A stretch of DNA of 55,491 nt, from positions 393,667 through 449,157 of the forward strand of contig JAHNZQ020000092.1 of the NCBI GenBank assembly GCA_019155205.2. The letters run 5' to 3'. Below the pieces are notes generated by a model, which worked only from the letters and a program-made list of their open reading frames with translations, searched no databases and was not told the origin of the DNA. This stretch comes from Gracilaria vermiculophylla. Taxonomy: Eukaryota; Rhodophyta; Florideophyceae; Gracilariales; Gracilariaceae. The number at the start of each line of letters is the position of its first letter. Within the stretch, counting starts at the first letter, position 1. Shown piece by piece: positions 54,574-55,491 of this stretch. Position numbers and translations under genes: made by a program.

Positions 54574-54579
54574 AATAAA
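54574..54579 (+). terminator. Polyadenylation signal of the element E aORF
   Basis: AATAAA lies 17 bases after the aORF stop, in a context conserved in A and B. Confidence 0.6.
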
Positions 54580-54768
54580 AGATCCTTCGGATGGAGCAGA
54601 AGCGCCACAAACGGTAGTCCAAACATGCATAGGCCGTGCCCGCAAGCTCAGCGACACAAAAAGCCACCGTAGGAGCATGCGAAAAAGCGAGCACAGCATC
54701 CTGGACGCGGAAAGGAAACCTCTAGGTGGGGGATAGACGGCGGAGGCGAAAAACACTCCGGTCGGGTG

Positions 54769-54784
54769 CCCCCTCCCCCTTTCT
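54769..54784 (-). promoter_or_regulatory. Polypurine tract 1 of element E
   Basis: The minus strand reads AAGAAAGGGGGAGGGGG, just after the pol stop and about 2.8 kb from the LTR. Confidence 0.58.
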
Positions 54785-54797
54785 TAAACGGAAGCGC

Positions 54798-55491
54798 CTA
54801 TGTGGAGAGGCGTTTCCGCACCAGATTGACGTGGTATCGCCTAAGGACGTTCTCCGGGATATGTTCCGGAGGTTCTTCCGTGTCGTCCTTCGAGGTGTAC
54901 CCACACCAGCGGACGCGGTACAGTACTCCTGCAGGGCTTTGCCGATGCGAGACGATATGGTCCACCGCGTAAAGGATGTCACCTTCAGGGGTCAGGATGG
55001 CATCTGGAGCCTCCAGGATTGGTTCACCGAGAGCGGTGACGCGGTTCCCAGTATCCCGTGGTGTTGTCGCGCCTGAGGTGGTCGAATGAGAAATCTCCGC
55101 GCGTTGTCCCTGAGGTGGGGTGACGGACATTCCTGGAATGCTGGGCGTTGGGACTTTCGTCACTCTATCACGGGAGACGACATCCCTAAGCCCATTCACC
55201 TCAATGGCGACAGTATCCCTGTAGGTGGCCAGGACTTTGAAGGGCCCTGAGGTGGTCGGCGCTAACTTGCGCGTGACGTCCGGCGGTTCCTCGGAGTTCT
55301 TCTTGGGTTTATCGAGGAACACCTCGTCGCCTCCCTTCAGGTGTGGACCTTCCATAACCTTTCGGTCGAAGTCCCGTTTGTATCTCCTCTGCGTGGCGGT
55401 GAGCCTCTCCTTCGCGAGGGAGAGTGCGCTCTCATATCGCCTTAGGATGGAGCGTTTGGCTTGTGCCGTTGTTGGCGTCTGTGGCCCATCC
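54798..55491 (-). CDS. Integrase C-terminus and chromodomain of element E (partial)
   Basis: An unbroken frame of about 185 codons from 55355, open further toward the window edge. It shows the integrase tail GDEVFLDKPKKNSEEPPDV, then RKLAPTTSGPFKVLATYRD. The linker is Pro/Thr-rich. The chromodomain reads AVDHIVSHRQSPAGVLYRVR, W.GYTSKDDTEEPPEHIPEN and LRRYHVNLVRKRLST. This is the best preserved chromodomain of the family here. The 5' part lies outside the window. Confidence 0.85.
   Translation of the reverse strand, partial: DGPQTPTTAQAKRSILRRYESALSLAKERLTATQRRYKRDFDRKVMEGPHLKGGDEVFLDKPKKNSEEPPDVTRKLAPTTSGPFKVLATYRDTVAIEVNGLRDVVSRDRVTKVPTPSIPGMSVTPPQGQRAEISHSTTSGATTPRDTGNRVTALGEPILEAPDAILTPEGDILYAVDHIVSHRQSPAGVLYRVRWCGYTSKDDTEEPPEHIPENVLRRYHVNLVRKRLST

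Larger units (their letters stand above)
51414..55491 (-). mobile_element. Element E: A-family chromovirus inserted in element D (3' part)
   Basis: In minus orientation it has 3' LTR 51414-51966, PPT2, convergent aORF, PPT1 and the pol C-terminus running off the right edge. The left flank GGATG (51409-51413) is the expected target duplicate. It carries the longest aORF of the window. Confidence 0.9.

Noticed and set aside
1..55491. CRISPR arrays, rRNA genes, bacterial operons
   Set aside because: No regularly spaced direct repeats with unique spacers, no rRNA-like segments, and no bacterial gene organisation seen.

Overview
The window is eukaryotic, repeat-dominated DNA with no recognisable host housekeeping gene. 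It carries LTR retrotransposons with Ty3/gypsy-order pol genes and chromodomains, PIF/Harbinger and Tc1/mariner DNA transposons, a MITE, AATAAA polyadenylation signals and one 100-base run of N at 17069-17168. The host is not identifiable from this sequence. A TE-rich red-alga-like or oomycete-like genome would fit, but this is a weak guess.

Layout. 1-9770: element A, a minus-strand Ty3/gypsy chromovirus. A foreign LTR (1-157) interrupts its 3' LTR and a same-family solo LTR (1954-2507, TSD GGGAG) sits inside it. 9771-12083: a PIF/Harbinger pair, transposase plus a convergent ORF1, whose transposase is cut by element A. 12084-13812: a dead Tc1/mariner copy holding a solo LTR. 13813-15400: nothing recognised. 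About 15400-20460: element F, a decayed minus-strand chromovirus of a second family. 20461-22070: AT-rich, nothing recognised. 22071-36768: element G, a third minus-strand gypsy element of about 5 kb. It has been opened by a solo LTR (24313-25074, TSD AAGCC), an old solo LTR (26036-26588) and the 8.3-kb plus-strand element B (27557-35902, TSD CTTGG). 37225-39780: a second Tc1 copy and nested inverted-repeat transposon remnants. 39780-46690: mostly unassigned, with a tRNA-like SINE candidate, a MITE fragment and a dispersed LTR-like repeat. 46696-51413: element D (plus strand, A family), containing a 394-bp MITE and cut in RT by element E (51414 to beyond the end, minus strand, A family).

The A family (A, B, D, E) has the order LTR - PBS - gag - protease - RT - RNase H - integrase - chromodomain. 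Downstream lies something unusual: a purine tract right after pol, then a long ORF on the opposite strand (convergent to pol) with its own AATAAA, then a second near-identical purine tract, then the 3' LTR. The longest version of this convergent gene is in E (about 690 codons, with breaks). A and B keep internally deleted versions. Family F shows the same arrangement.

The second unusual signal is a gapped palindrome, CCT-N(1-2)-AGG. It is spread through A-family elements, LTRs and coding regions alike, in all reading frames. I count about 41 in the 8.3 kb of element B, where about 4 are expected by chance, and none in the roughly 10.4 kb from 36000 to 46430. Every autonomous element here looks inactivated by stops, frameshifts or lost catalytic residues. 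All counts and alignments were done by eye.
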